Shown here piece after piece: positions 20,256-31,639 of a stretch of DNA of 64,000 nt. Where the stretch lies: contig OZ024914.1 of NCBI GenBank assembly GCA_964017125.1, positions 16,354,420 to 16,418,419 of the forward strand, in the 5' to 3' direction. Source of the stretch: Flabesymbios commensalis. Taxonomy: Eukaryota; Annelida; Polychaeta; Terebellida; Flabelligeridae. How positions within the stretch are numbered: position 1 is the stretch's first letter; each line of letters begins with the position of its first letter. Position numbers and translations under genes: made by a program. The notes beneath the pieces were generated by a model. The model was not told where the DNA came from, did not search any database, and worked only from the letters and a program-made list of their open reading frames with translations.

Positions 20256-20424
20256 AACAAACCTGTCTTACAGCATCTAGGTGGATGTGGAAGGGATGAC
20301 ACTAACCTGATATAGACACAATAATAGAAAGACTTCAAGGTCAGCTTTTAATGCGGCTAAAATATGACGTGCGCTCCATGTTTTAAGTTTCGTACAACAG
20401 CCGACTTTGTATGTGGGAGCTGAG

Positions 20425-20905
20425 GGATTGTAGGAGTCAGAGGAAGAGGTGAAAGGGAAGCAAGAGGAGGAGGAAGAGAATGTGGAGAAAGAGGAGGAGA
20501 TAAAAGAAAGAAAGAGGATAATGTAGACGAGGAGGAACAGGTGAGCGGAAAGGAGGAGGGGAAGGTCGACGAAGAGGAGTAAGAATATGACAGGAAGAGG
20601 GATAACAAGAGAAGAAGGACGAAAAGAATAGAAGACGAAGAAAAAGGAGGCAATTGTAGAGGAGAAGGGAGCGCAAAAAGAAGACCAGAATGAAAAGAAG
20701 GAAGGGTAACAATATGAGAGTAGAGTGGGAAAAAAAAGTAGACGAGACAGAAGACGAGAAAAAAGAAGAGACAGAAGAAAATTAAGAAGAGAAGGAGGAA
20801 GAAAAAGAGGGATAGAGATAGATGAAGGAAGTAGGACAAGGAAGCGAAGAAGGGGAGAAGGAGGTGGAAAGGCCAGATAAGAAAGAGGGAAGAAGAATTC
20901 CGTTG
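20425..20905. repeat. Purine-rich (GA/GGAA) low-complexity tract
   Basis: Nearly 480 bases where the plus strand is about nine tenths A and G, made of irregular GAGGA and GAAGA words. Open frames on the opposite strand read as Ser/Phe/Leu/Pro-rich shadows and are not accepted as genes. Such mirror-like purine tracts can form triplex DNA. Confidence 0.9.
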
Positions 20906-22224
20906 ACAATTTTGAGAGGTACATTATAATCTTTATTGAGAACGACTGTTAAATGCATGCATGAGCTATGGCACATTTTACCTAGAATCCACAGCTATTT
21001 TGAAAGCTTTAGATGTAAAATAAACTATTGCAGTGCTTTATTACGGAACAGTTCATTGCTAGAGACCAAACTGGTGGTCATCATCAACAGATATGGGGAC
21101 ATTGTGCCAGCACTTAAAATTGGGCCGTCACGGTCGAGACGCAGCTTATCTGTCACGAAATTCGTCAATTGGCTAATATTCTCTGAAAAATTATGTATGT
21201 CCAGTCAATGAATCTTTGTGAATTAACAAGGGTTTATCACAGTTTACAGGTCTTAACGCTAATGTGGCTAAACTATTGAACATACGTGCAGTGTTCCTAG
21301 TACAACAGCAGACACAAAAAGAGCCATATTTAAGGAGTTACCTAAACCGGCGGTACAACATTTGTCCACATGTCTAGAAATATTCCGAGAGGTCTCTAGA
21401 TACAGAATCTGGTTGATGACATTGTCGGAAATGGGGGCGGACTGAGAATTTGACACTTTTGAACACCCACCCGATTTTTAGAGAAAATATTCGCTAAAAT
21501 ATGATCTTCGTGTCATTCTCACTCCATCACATTGTTGGGCCAGTTAAATGTAATATTCTCGGATTTAGTTTTTTTTATCGATCAGGTCATATAGCTGTGG
21601 AGATAAAATAGTAAAAAGTAGTATAATTTTGCAATAGCATTCCACCTCGGAGAGCTATTTTGGATATTGTAAATATGTCGCAAAATGTAATTTTTTTTAA
21701 ATTGTCAATTTTTTTTTTTTTTGCATATACAATGTAGTTTATGACAACATGTTTGTTTTTGCACGAAAGTCCCCATGAGTGGTACCATTTGGTTCAGATA
21801 CATCCCTTAAATCAGAATTAGGTTTTGACCACATACCTGTCAGTCATGCTTGGAAACTGTATGGTACACACCAGAATTAGTCTGTCAAAAATAATATCAA
21901 TTCATTCTGTCACCTTCCACAAATGGAACCCATCTTGAATTTTATTCACAATGCAATGTCTAAAGTATTTCTGACTGCATCACTATGGCAGACATAACTC
22001 ACACCCGTATGCTAGACACCAAAATCATGAATTTGCTTCTATTGTGTCGAAAATTTTGTTTAATCTTGTACAAATGGCAGCCATCTTGGATTTTGTCACT
22101 TTTCGGTGTCCTAAGTAAAAATTAATTTCGGGCTGGTAGGTTAATTTTGATCAGGATAGGCTACTGAGCCCTCAAAGAAAATTGGCAGGAGAACTATTAT
22201 CCTAAAATTTGATGTTCAAGCTAA
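20906..22224. other. Unassigned DNA with CAGCCATCTTGGATTTT-type repeat
   Basis: No gene seen. From about 21480 to 22200 the text resembles other ATCTTGGATTT-bearing stretches at 24930-25100 and 43880-44160 (repeated CCCATCTTGAATTTTATT and GCAGCCATCTTGGATTTTG words), suggesting a dispersed non-coding repeat. A pure T-run lies at about 21707-21721. Confidence 0.4.
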
Positions 22225-22227
22225 CTG

Positions 22228-22372
22228 ACTACACGTGGGTGTCTATAATATCCTTATTCCAGGAATATACCTGTTATCCCACCATGTGGGTATCTCTAAT
22301 AAACTTATTCCTGGTATAGGCCTACACCTGTTATTCCACCACGTGGGTTTTTCTAGTAATACTTATATATTA
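22228..22372. repeat. Three-unit minisatellite with CACGTGGGT
   Basis: Units of about 50 bases begin CACGTGGGTGTCTATAATA, CATGTGGGTATCTCTAATA and CACGTGGGTTTTTCTAGTA and contain CTTATTCC..GGTATA..CCTGTTAT. The first and third carry a CACGTG E-box. Confidence 0.8.
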
Positions 22373-22479
22373 TATTTATTATCAGAAATACATCTCTTTT
22401 GCTTTTCTGATATTATTATTACGATTGAGAAGTTGTGTACAAAAATTGTGTAATACTTTACTAGCCTAATTTTATTTGC

Positions 22480-23430
22480 ATTTCTCAAGTGTCATTATAC
22501 ATTGTGATATTTTACTGCATAGTCTTGCTTTTCTTAATAAATTCACCAATTATTATGATTATGAAATCGTTGCTGTTTATATTTTTGAAATCGACATCAT
22601 ATTCTATTATACCCAGAACGGGAAAATGTGACCCAATTACACTTGATCAGACCTGTTTTTAAGTGCGCAAATGCCAACAATATTGCGGTATTAGAAATAT
22701 TTATATTTTTTATATCAGAGCGAACGATTATGTAACAATCTAGATATGTAATAATATGATACTGTTTTGGATACAATAAATTATTGTGTAATTTGTGTTT
22801 AGTTTCTAGTTTTTTTAATGACTACAATAAAAAACAAGGGGTTGAAAACAATAGTTTTAAATTATCCTGACGACATCACAAGGCGAATACGACAACTAGA
22901 TTTTTGCCAGCTGAAAAAGGCCTAGTTTTGCACTCGAAAAATTCGTCTCAGTTTCATTACACCCGAGTTTTATGGTAGGCGCGCGAAGTGTCGTTTATAC
23001 ACAGCTTGCTGTGTACATAAAATGGCTGTCAGTGTGGCCGGGTCTGCAGCGAAGCGAGCTGGGCAGACGGATCACACAGGGTTTTATAGGTGTTTAATTA
23101 ACTACCGTTATGCAGTCCTCGCCTAAAATTGGTAAACTTTGATAATGTTGCTTTGAATAAAGATAAATCCCAACTGATCCAATGACAGAATGAATACAAT
23201 TTCAATTTTAATAATATTGCATCATACATTATAATTGAGTATTGCATGATGTAACTTTTGTCATGGTTTTGTGCAGATTAGTCGCTTTTTGACGTTTACT
23301 TTTTAAACATGGAATAATAATGTTTGTGTAAACTATTATATCTCATAAACTGATAAATGATATAGATTGTGAAGTGAAGTTTGAAATATAACTACAGTAG
23401 GCCTATATAGATATATATTTATTGACATTT
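22480..23430 (-). repeat. Gene-less copy of the sulfotransferase downstream flank
   Basis: Runs parallel to 33120-33700 and, inverted, to 52020-52810: ATGATTATGAAATCGTTGCT, AATTATTGTGT, CGCGCGAAGTGTCGTTT, ACACAGCTTGCTGTGTACAT, GCGAAGCGAGCTGGGCAGAC, TTTGAATAAAGATAAATCCC and ATAGATTGTGAAGTG appear in order. The gene itself is missing; at 23430 the homology ends. Confidence 0.8.
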
Positions 23431-23494
23431 TTCTCAAAAGCGAAATATCAAGATAGGTTTGCATAAACGCTTCGCCATACCAACATGACTCTGG

Positions 23495-23640
23495 TTCCCT
23501 TACTCTGGTTCCCTGAGCCACACTACGCGGCGTGGCCGAGCTTCATGAAATTGGCTGGTCTTGCCTACTCTGGTTCCCTGAGCCACACTACGCGGCGCGG
23601 CCGAGCTTTATGTAGGCTCTGGTAGGCCCCACTGGCGAAT
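23495..23640. repeat. Tandem duplication, unit about 66 bases
   Basis: ACTCTGGTTCCCTGAGCCAC and TACGCGGCG(T/C)GGCCGAGCTT occur twice, about 66 bases apart. A related GAAATTGGCTGGTCTTGCC word occurs again at 23850. Confidence 0.85.
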
Positions 23641-23880
23641 GTTTGTGACTAGTTGCTATTTTTAGATGAAAATAGGGTGATCCCCGAATTCAGATATTTT
23701 TGAAAGGTCACTTCCCCGGATGTAGTGTTGTGTTTACAGTATTGTATTTCCCCTATGACTTGACTCAGAAAATTATTCGCAGGCCTGAATAACACAGGCA
23801 TAAAAGTCACGTGACTAATTAAAGGAGCTTGGCCTCTTCCCGGCCATAAACGAAATTGGCTGGTCTTGCCAGGCAATACC
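23641..23880. other. Unassigned DNA
   Basis: No coding or RNA feature seen; ends in the repeated GAAATTGGCTGGTCTTGCC word. Confidence 0.4.
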
Positions 23881-23885
23881 AACAT

Positions 23886-23962
23886 GGGCCAGGGCCCGTA
23901 TTCTCGTACAAGTTACGATATATCGTAGGCTTCTGATTGGTCAAGATGGCCATAAAATCACA
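23886..23962 (+). repeat. Short repeat shared with 36135-36200
   Basis: AGGGCC(C/T)GTATTCTC, TACAAGTTACGAT, TATCGTAGGC and GATGGCCAT occur in the same order at both places; the second copy is next to the promoter side of sulfotransferase copy 3. Confidence 0.7.
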
Positions 23963-24486
23963 GTGGTACTAGAATGTTCACCACCGTCTCGCAGTAGGCC
24001 TATAGTGTGCCGGTACAGCGACGCTATTCCTGTCAGTATGGGAAATCAGGCCTGGATCAACAGTGTTCATACTAGTGTAACTTTGACGTGCTCAAATGAT
24101 GTGGGGATGAACCCGGGCCCGGGACAATCTGTTGACAAGGGGCCAGCGGCCTCTACAAGGAGAAAACAGGCTAAACTATCAACGACGGAGACGGGAGACA
24201 TGACTCTGCGCCGAGATGAGGATGAAAATCCTAGCTTAGCGGATCTGATGAATGAAATAAAAGGGGTGGAAGGTGAAGTGAACAAGATGACAAAACAGTC
24301 TGCAGAAGACGTTGGCAACTTAAAGAAGATGTGGCTGATTTGGATGGTAACGTGCAAAAAATATCAAAACAGTTAGAAGATACTAGAAAAGAAAACAAAG
24401 TGCTTAAGAAGAAATTAGAAAATATGGAAAGTGAGTCACGACGTAATAACGTTATTATAAACGGACTGCCTGATGTGAAAAATTAA
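23963..24486 (+). pseudogene. LINE ORF1 with 2A-like leader and coiled coil
   Basis: Nucleic-acid-binding type ORF1 of a non-LTR retrotransposon. From the ATG at 24038 the reading is MGNQAWINSV..., reaching DVGMNPGPG at 24098-24124. This matches the 2A ribosome-skipping motif D-V/I-E-x-N-P-G-P except that the usual Glu is Gly. 2A motifs at LINE ORF N-termini are known from sea urchin and other invertebrate elements. After an acidic, Lys-rich linker comes a heptad-like coiled coil (NEIKGVEGEVNKM... KQLEDTRKENKVLKKKLENM) and then SRRNNVIINGLPD, a standard ORF1 motif. A one-base loss in the AAAG run near 24327 shifts the frame, and TAA follows at about 24484. An earlier in-frame start exists at 23963. 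Confidence 0.8.
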
Positions 24487-24700
24487 AACAGGACGACTGT
24501 GAAAATTTAGTACGACAGAACCTGTGCTCAATACACCCTTTTCAATAACAACACGCCACACAGTGAGCAACGCTGAACTGTTTTAATCAGACAACTGTTA
24601 CACACTTTTCAATGACAACACGCCACATACGCCACACGCCACAACGCTGAACTTTTTTATTCAGACAACTTTTCACGCGCAAACTCGTGCAAGCAGTCTA
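24487..24700. repeat. Tandem duplicate of about 77 bases inside LINE ORF1
   Basis: CACCCTTTTCAATAACAACA...GCTGAACTGTTTTAATCAG (from about 24526) is followed by CACACTTTTCAATGACAACA...GCTGAACTTTTTTATTCAG (to about 24672). The block interrupts the ORF1 reading, which seems to resume at about 24700 (NEDYVKALHIDRAHRS). Confidence 0.7.
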
Positions 24701-25240
24701 TATTGAACTTGAATGAAGATTATGTAAAAGCACTACATATTGATAGAGCTCATCGCTCCCTCGTGGTGGACGCGGTAATAACAGTCCTATGGAAAAAAAA
24801 CGATGGTTATCGTCCGCACGAAATGAATCGCATGTCGGCTCCGTATAAGTTGAGAAAATGGGCAATATGCATGATATTGGCTTTTAATAGCGAATTTAGT
24901 TTTTTTGTGTGAAAATGGGATGCTTTAAAGCCTAAATTTACCATTTTAAGACCAGGAATGGGTACTACACCCCAATATTGGTCAGAAATGAATATCATAA
25001 GATTGTGATTATCAGATTTTATGTTAATTTGTTTTCCAAATGGCCGCTGGCGGCCATCTTGGATTTCACCCATTATTATAAAACAATCGGAATTAACCAA
25101 AGTCCACCCGGCAGATTTTGAAAGTAGACATCCTGGGCTATAAACACAATCGTTAAAAACTATATCCATATTGTATTTTTCCGACTGAGGCTCGTAATGT
25201 ACAGATGGGTCACATTTATTATGTTGATCACATGTTTAAC
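24700..25240. repeat. Possible foreign repeat inside the LINE
   Basis: After the ORF1 remnant up to about 24860, the stretch 24900-25180 carries GGCGGCCATCTTGGATTTCA and resembles other ATCTTGGATTT repeats in this window (21.9 and 43.9 kb). It probably is an insertion splitting ORF1 from ORF2. Confidence 0.4.
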
Positions 25241-26520
25241 TTTTCGCATGATATTGTGGTAAGACTAAAAAAGTCATCCACAGGATTACACTTAGATATT
25301 ATGCTGTTTTTTTGTTGATTTACTACCAGAAGGGTCACCACGATATACGGATGAGAAAAACGGAGTAGAAATTCTACAAGATGTGATTTTTGAAACCAAA
25401 GCTAAATATGTTATTTTTTATATTGTTATTGTTGGAGATGTAAACTCGCGCATTGGCAACGAACAAGATTTTATATCAGATGACGATATAAGTTTTTCAC
25501 AAATTATGGATTATTATCCGGGTGATTTATTCAACATCAATAGAAAATCAAGAGATGACATAGTTATAATTTTGGTCGTTCATTATTATCTTGTGTCGCA
25601 AACTGGATGTACATACTTTAAATGGGAGAAATGGTGAAGATTTAAATGGTGAATTTACGTACCTGTCGTAAGCTAGGGCCAGTGTCATAGATTATATTAT
25701 TGTGAGCACAGATATTTATCATTTTTTTTCGAATTTGAGGTGCAAAATCTTGATTTTTCAGACCATTTCCCGCTTTATGCTTCCTTACAAGGCATATCGG
25801 CTGGTAAAGTTAAAACTGAACCTTTAAATCAAGTTAATCAGCTAGTAAAACTTGTTCGGTTTAGGTGCGAGGGTGGTGAGAGAAACGCATTTGTAAATAC
25901 CATTTGTGATGAAAATGGTGAAACACTATGGACAGAATTGAAAGTTTGGTGATTAGTGATGTGAATGAAGCGGTTTCACTCCTTGTATCAATTCTACTTA
26001 GGGCAGCTGGAACCATGGTTGTCAGCATTAATAGAAAATCAAAAGATGACATAGTTAATAATTTTGGTCGTTCATTATTATCTATGTGTCGCGAACTGGA
26101 TGTACATACTTTAAATGGGAGAAATGGTAAAGATTTAAATGGTGAATTTACGTACCTGTCGTAAGCTGGGGCCAGTGTCATAGATTATTTTATGGTGAGC
26201 ACAAATAATTATGATTTTTTTTCGAATTTGAAGTGCAAAATCTTAATTTTTTTACCATTTCCCGCTTTATGCTTCCTTTCAAGGCATATCGCTGGTAAAG
26301 TTGAAACTGAACCTATAAATCAAGTTTATCAGCTAGTAAAACGTATTCGGTTTAGGTGCGAGGGTGGTGAGAGAAACGCATTTGTAAAAACCATTTGTGA
26401 TGAAAATGGTGAAACACTATGGACAGAATTTGAAAATTTTGTGATTAGTGATGTGAATCAAGCGGTTTCACTCCTTGTATCACTTATACTTAGGGTAGCT
26501 TGGACCATGGTTGTAAAAAA
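25240..26520 (+). pseudogene. LINE ORF2, APE-type endonuclease region, internally duplicated
   Basis: GDVNSRIGNEQDFI (about 25434-25475) matches the GDFNARxG block of LINE endonucleases, and KDDIVNNFG, CRELDVHTLNGR, DLNGEFTY and GASVIDYI mark the C-terminal half of that domain. The stretch from about 25532 to 26023 is repeated almost unchanged at 26024-26514, including the linker RFRCEGGERNAFV. Each unit is 491 bases. Several stops and shifts break the frame in both units. Confidence 0.8.
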
Positions 26521-26529
26521 TAACCGTGG

Positions 26530-28555
26530 ATGAAAAACAAACTTTATCTCAAATATGAGTCAACCAAGCTGGTGGAACAATGAATGTCGCAAAGTAAAGG
26601 CAAATAAATATACATTGCTAAATACATTTAGGCAAACACACACTGAACAAGATCGTCAAAATTATCTTGAATCTAAAAGTATACTTAAAATGTTATGCCG
26701 AGAAAATAAGAGATTAGAAAAGGAAAATTTGAAGCAAAAATTAATTTTAAATGTTGATGACCCCCGACTGTTTCGGAATACACTAAAAGAATTAAGAGCG
26801 GTAGCTCCCGTACAAAATTATAAATCCAACTTTGATTGGTATTCACACTTTAAATCTGTGCTAAATCAGGACATAAAAAATAATCATATTTTTTAAACTG
26901 TCGGGTTTTTCAATACAGAACATGATATTAGATGTGATCCTTGTAGGTTAAATTAAGGAAATCAAGATCTTTAAATGCGGCCATTCGCCGACAGAAAATT
27001 GTGAAAGATATAAAAATCGATTAAGAATTGTAAAGCTCCCGGAGAAGATGGTACATTGTCATTGAAATGATAAAAGCAGCCAAAATTGAGATCGTTCTTC
27101 ACTTGCAATCTCTCTTTAACATGTTTAATAAAATATTAGAGTCTGGGAATTTTCCATACGATTGGTGTAAAGCTATACTATGTCCGTTGCATAAATATGG
27201 TTCAACATGTAATGTTGATAACAATAGAGGTATATCTCTGCTCCCTCTTGTGAGTAAAATCTTCACGAAAATATTAAATGAAAGATTTTTAAGTTGGGCA
27301 AAAAAAAAAATGTTGATGAAGAAAAACAAGCAGGTTACCGTAGAAATGATTCTACTATTGATCAGATTTTTAACCTACAGTCTCTTGTGCAGAAATATGT
27401 GTAAAATCAAGGGTTGATGTTACGTATTAATGATTGATTTTTCAAGAGCCTTCGATACTGTTTCTCATGCACCGCTATGTTATAAACTGATGAAGCTAGG
27501 TGTACATGGTAGAGTATTAAATATCCTACGAAATATGTATACGGGTTTAAAATCATGTGTAAGAACGCCGGAGGGATTGACTGACTACTTTGATTGTGCT
27601 AGGGGCACTAGGCAGGGGTGTATGCTAAATCCCATGCTCTTTGTTTTGTACATAAGTGAGCTGATCGACATGTTAATTGAAGAAGGGTGTATAGGTGTGT
27701 ATAAAGAAGACGCCCCGAATTTAATTTTACTGTTGTTTGTTAATGATATTGCAATGTTTTCCGATATGCCTGGTAAGCTTCAGCATATGTTGAATGTTCT
27801 GAAAATGTTTCGTGATAAATGGGGTCTGAAGCTTAACTTGTAAACGAGGCTGCCATGGGTGAACTGTGGAGATACCCTTTAGCCGTGCATTATCATCGTC
27901 GATGTGTGAAGTATTGGCTTAAAAATAGATATCCTATAAAGCCTGTTATGCCATGCTATACAACCTAGATCAACATGGCAAGAACACATGGGCTCCATGT
28001 GTAAAAGTTATGTTGGAACAATTCGGTTCTCGTTATGTATGGGCCAAACAAAGCGTCGGATATTTTGATTTGTTTATAGTGGTACTCGAAAACAGGCTTT
28101 CAGAATTTTACAAGAAAAAGTGGTATAATGCCACTAGAAATTCCAGTAAAACAGCTGTATATGCCACATATAAGTATGAATTAGAGCCTGAAAGATATTT
28201 GGATGTATTATGTATTAGGAAATATTTTGTAGCGTTTAGTCGTTTAAGATGTTCAAGTCACAATCTAAGGATTGAAAGTGGAAGGCATAACAATACCGAA
28301 TTAGCTCAAAGAATATGTACTTTATGCAATTTATACTCTATCGAAGGCGAATTTCATTTTCTTATGAACTGTACAGCATATACGGATTTGTTTAACAAAT
28401 ACATAGCTCCACATATCTCAGATTCTCTATCGTCTTATGAAAATGTTGTCAAATTAATGCAGAGTGAGGAAACGATCAGTACAAAAGACGTTGCATGTTA
28501 TATATACATAGCATTTATTCTCAGAAAACAATTGTTAAATAATTTTCAACCATGA
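26530..28555 (+). pseudogene. LINE ORF2, reverse transcriptase and C-terminal Cys/His region
   Basis: Linker WWNNECR (26569), then KAPGEDG (27035-27055), RGISLLPLVSKIFTKILNER, IDFSRAFDTVSH (27433), GTRQGCMLNPMLFVLYISEL (27604) and FVNDIAMFSD (27735), the position of the catalytic YADD, here changed to FVND. TAA at 27841 ends this frame; the RYPLAVHYHRRCVKYWLK segment follows directly, so roughly 200 residues are missing. The last 200-codon frame (27953-28555) has CTLCNLYSIEGEFHFLMNC, the usual C-terminal zinc-finger-like block. The copy is inactive. Clade not settled; a CR1-like group is my best guess. Confidence 0.85.
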
Positions 28556-28625
28556 CCATGATTACATTGAGATGTATTTAATTGATCTACGATGGGCCTG
28601 AGGCCAAATATACAAATAAAATATC
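28556..28625 (+). mobile_element. LINE 3' end with hairpin
   Basis: GGGCCTGAGGCC forms a small stem near 28591, followed by CAAATAAAATA. A stem just before an A-rich end is common in LINE 3' UTRs. The sulfotransferase block 2 homology begins immediately after. Confidence 0.55.
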
Positions 28626-29640
28626 ACCTACCTAAAATATTTATTGAAAATAGCGTTATTAAAACGAACACAGTAATAGAATTAAAGGGAACGACAATGA
28701 TGTAAAATATATACATAAATGTACAAGTAGGTACATTAATCTGCTACGGCGAAAATATTTTGCATCTTCTATGAAAGCAACTACTTCCGTTTGGCTTTGC
28801 AGGGCTGAGTATGCCTAATCAGCTTATGCTGAGACTTCTCAAACTAAAATATTAATATAAGGTAATATTATGGTAAGATCCTATTACAATTTCCACCGAT
28901 AACCAGATGTGACAATATTATCTGTTTCCAGATAAAATAACTACGTATAAAATATACATGATACTGACAATTATAATTTCAAAATAAACATCATACTTGA
29001 TAATTAATATAAAAGAACGATAGTACATAATATCACATGTTACCTCTCAGAAACAACACAGGTAAAAATAACTGCATTACGCATCTAAACAATTGTCATG
29101 ATCTGAATTTAGAAGGACATACATAAACTTACATTTATTTACATTATGATTTAAAACAGTGTTATGAACATTTGATTTTTCTTTTAAAACATTCAGGATA
29201 ATACCTTAAAATATTTATTTCTACTTATATTATGACATCGCGTGCATCTAAGATATTGACAATGCACACAGTTTCCTTTTATTTACTATTATTTATTATT
29301 AATTGGAATATCCACTATATCCAATATGTACCACCCTGTTATAGCTATGTGATGTTGCTGCTTGGGTTTTTGATTCTGTTTCACCTAATTAGTTACATAT
29401 TTGTTATTATGACAGGACAGATCTTCAATCTTCTAGCACACCAACACGAATAAATAATATTATAATAGCTCGAATTATAATTATGTTGAAATTAGTACAT
29501 CATTATTAGGAGTACACATTACATCATTTAATATTAAAAATAATTATGCAAGTTAGACATCATGGTGGTTTTTATGGAGCACAAACAATATGTCATTCTG
29601 ATTTATTCTGATTTATTGATTCCACTCCGCTGTGGGCCTT
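28626..29640 (-). repeat. 3' flank of sulfotransferase block 2
   Basis: Ordered matches with the flank of copy 4 (inverted, 51200-51960): AACAATTGTCATGATC, ACATTTGATTTTTC, GACAATGCACACAGTTTCC, CCAATATGTACCACCCTG, GATGTTGCTGCTTGGGTTTT, and ACTTCCGTT..GGGCTGAGT near 28785. Non-coding. Confidence 0.75.
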
Positions 29641-29641
29641 T

Positions 29642-30928
29642 TTATCTATGAGATATTGTACCTTCCAGAACACATGTGTCTGGCACTCTTGGTACTCCGT
29701 GTTTATCACAGAAGGATTGTGCTTCAGCCAGCAGATTGCTTGGTAAAGCTAGTCCTCGAGCACGATTGATCAAGTTCTCTTTACTGAGTACAGAATGTCT
29801 CTGAGAATCTGCAGCCATTCAACGAAGTGCCTTAGCAACGTACATCTGTGGCAACTCACAATATTTGAAAAGTTCTTGCAATGTGTACTTGGGCTCACTT
29901 ATTAAATCTTCAAATTTGATGGCTGCTAAAGGATATCCTTCTTGGCGAAGGTTCAAATACTTTTTACATAGTATAACCCACACCATCACCGTGTACAGAA
30001 CTTGGTGCTTTATTCTAAAGTCAAACTCCTTACCCGGTACACCAGTAACTGCTTCAAAAAATGTCCTTGTGAATATTTTATGAAATCTACCTAAAGTGAA
30101 TATGATTCTCAATATGGGAAGCTTGTAAGATATTTTTACCAAAGATACAGCAACGTCTAAACCTTCCCTGTACATGAAAAGTAACTTGGTATCAGGAAAT
30201 AAGTCTCTGACCTTCTCCATATGGACCATGGCGGCACCGCTCATCTTGATGAAATAAGCACAAGGTTTCCTTGACATAGGTTTACAAAGCATGCTAATTC
30301 CACTAACTATGTAGCGTTCCAGATACTCATCAGAAAACATTTTATTTTGACATGCGAATGTAACTGCTTCAAAAGCAGCGGGTTCACTCATTGACACTAT
30401 TTCGTCTGTACTGTCCATCAGTTGTGTAAGTAGTGTGGAACCACAACGACTTTTGTTTCCAAGCAAAATTATTGGAGCTTGTGGTCGACCAACTTTCTCG
30501 GCAAGTTTATAAAATGATGTGATGGGCATCACGTAAAGTTTCTGAGCATGATTGAACTGTCCTTCTTTGACAAAAGACGCGACGCTTGAATGGTAAACGT
30601 TGATATTCTCAGGAGATTCTATAAATACAGCTTTTAATGCTGTTAGCTCGTATAATGTGATGTTACCCCTTAGCACCAAATCGGGGTCGACGAATCCACG
30701 ATGTGTCGCTATATAATCAGACGATGACGGACGACTCATTACCTTGTCGAATCTGTACCTGAACCAAATGTCTAACACCTGGGTACTTTCGTGATAACAT
30801 TCTGGGCGCTCCACTCTGCTTAGTTCAGTATATGTCCCATTCAACCACCACCACATATACTGTATTGCTGTATATACTGTACGCAGTGTGAGAAACAGAA
30901 AAAATTGTAATATTTCCAATCCCACCAT
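29642..30928 (-). pseudogene. Sulfotransferase-like gene copy 2, single nonsense codon
   Basis: Full-length paralogue (429 codons with stop) of copies 3 and 4, starting MVGLEILQFFLF at 30928 and reaching ISHR-stop at 29642-29644. One codon, GGA in the paralogues, is TGA at 29819-29821 (codon 370), removing the last 58 residues. Otherwise the frame is clean, with anchor, P-loop (NKSRCGSTLL) and YREGLDVAVS block intact. An upstream ATG at 31090 in the same frame is rejected because the TATA-like box (31037-31044) lies between it and the conserved start. The protein would keep both PAPS-binding loops, so a truncated but folded enzyme is possible. A base-calling error or a polymorphism is an alternative. 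Confidence 0.85.
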
Positions 30929-31036
30929 TTTCACAACCCTCAGATATAGCCTATTGACTTGAAGCCGTGTACAACCAGGTACGTATTTCAGCGGCAATTG
31001 ATGCACGACGTAACACCTTGTGTAACTTGTGAATTC

Positions 31037-31044
31037 TATGTATA
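31037..31044 (-). promoter_or_regulatory. TATA-like box of sulfotransferase copy 2
   Basis: Minus-strand CTATACATAG sits 109 bases upstream of the ATG, at the same place as TATAAATA in copies 3 and 4. One base differs from the intact box. Confidence 0.5.
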
Positions 31045-31091
31045 GTAGGTTATATTTACCTTGCTGACACGATTTCATGGTGGGCAACATC

Positions 31092-31630
31092 GAACCATTA
31101 GGTCAACGTCTTTTGCTCGCTGGGTCACCAGGACCGATCCATAGCCCTACTGCTCAAAAGTCAAAAGGCAGTAAGTGTCTGCTTGGAAAGTAAGCAGTTA
31201 CTGCCATATTACCTTGCACATGACTATGCGAGTAAATATGGTTATGCTGTTTATGGCTCACCTGCATGGTTTGAATCTCAATATCCACTGCTAAAGAGCA
31301 AGAAAAAAGACATTGAACCAATGTTATGTTGCTTCAGTGTTCACTTTATCCAGAGGGGTAAACGGTGATCCAGCAATAAACCATTAAAGCACTAAGCGTA
31401 TTTAGGCCCGCCGGAGGCCAGGAGCCTATTAAGTTTATCGCAATAATGTTTGTGTCCTAATTTGCGGAAAAAGGGGTGACTTGTGTGGTAAAACGGTTGA
31501 TATTTCTGAGAAACAGTCCTAATGAACAAGTGAAATATAACGTTTGAGGTCGCTAGGTCAAGTAGTTGCGTGTTTAAAAAGTGTTTAGACAAAATATATT
31601 CACGATTTTATTTGTGAATAAAAGCTTAAA
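31092..31630. other. Unassigned DNA, partly shared with 48950-49040
   Basis: GTAAGCAGTTACTGCC and CCTGCATGGTTT words occur (first one inverted) also at 48965-49040, upstream of sulfotransferase copy 4. No gene. Confidence 0.4.
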
Positions 31631-31639
31631 GGGTTTTGC

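Noticed and set aside
20277-20924. Ser/Phe/Leu-rich open frames on the minus strand
   Set aside because: Shadows of the purine tract; composition follows the base bias.
24067-24357. Minus-strand frame opposite LINE ORF1
   Set aside because: Antisense shadow of the coiled-coil coding sequence.
30929-31090. 54-residue N-terminal extension of sulfotransferase copy 2
   Set aside because: The paralogues start at the later ATG and the TATA-like box lies downstream of the earlier ATG.
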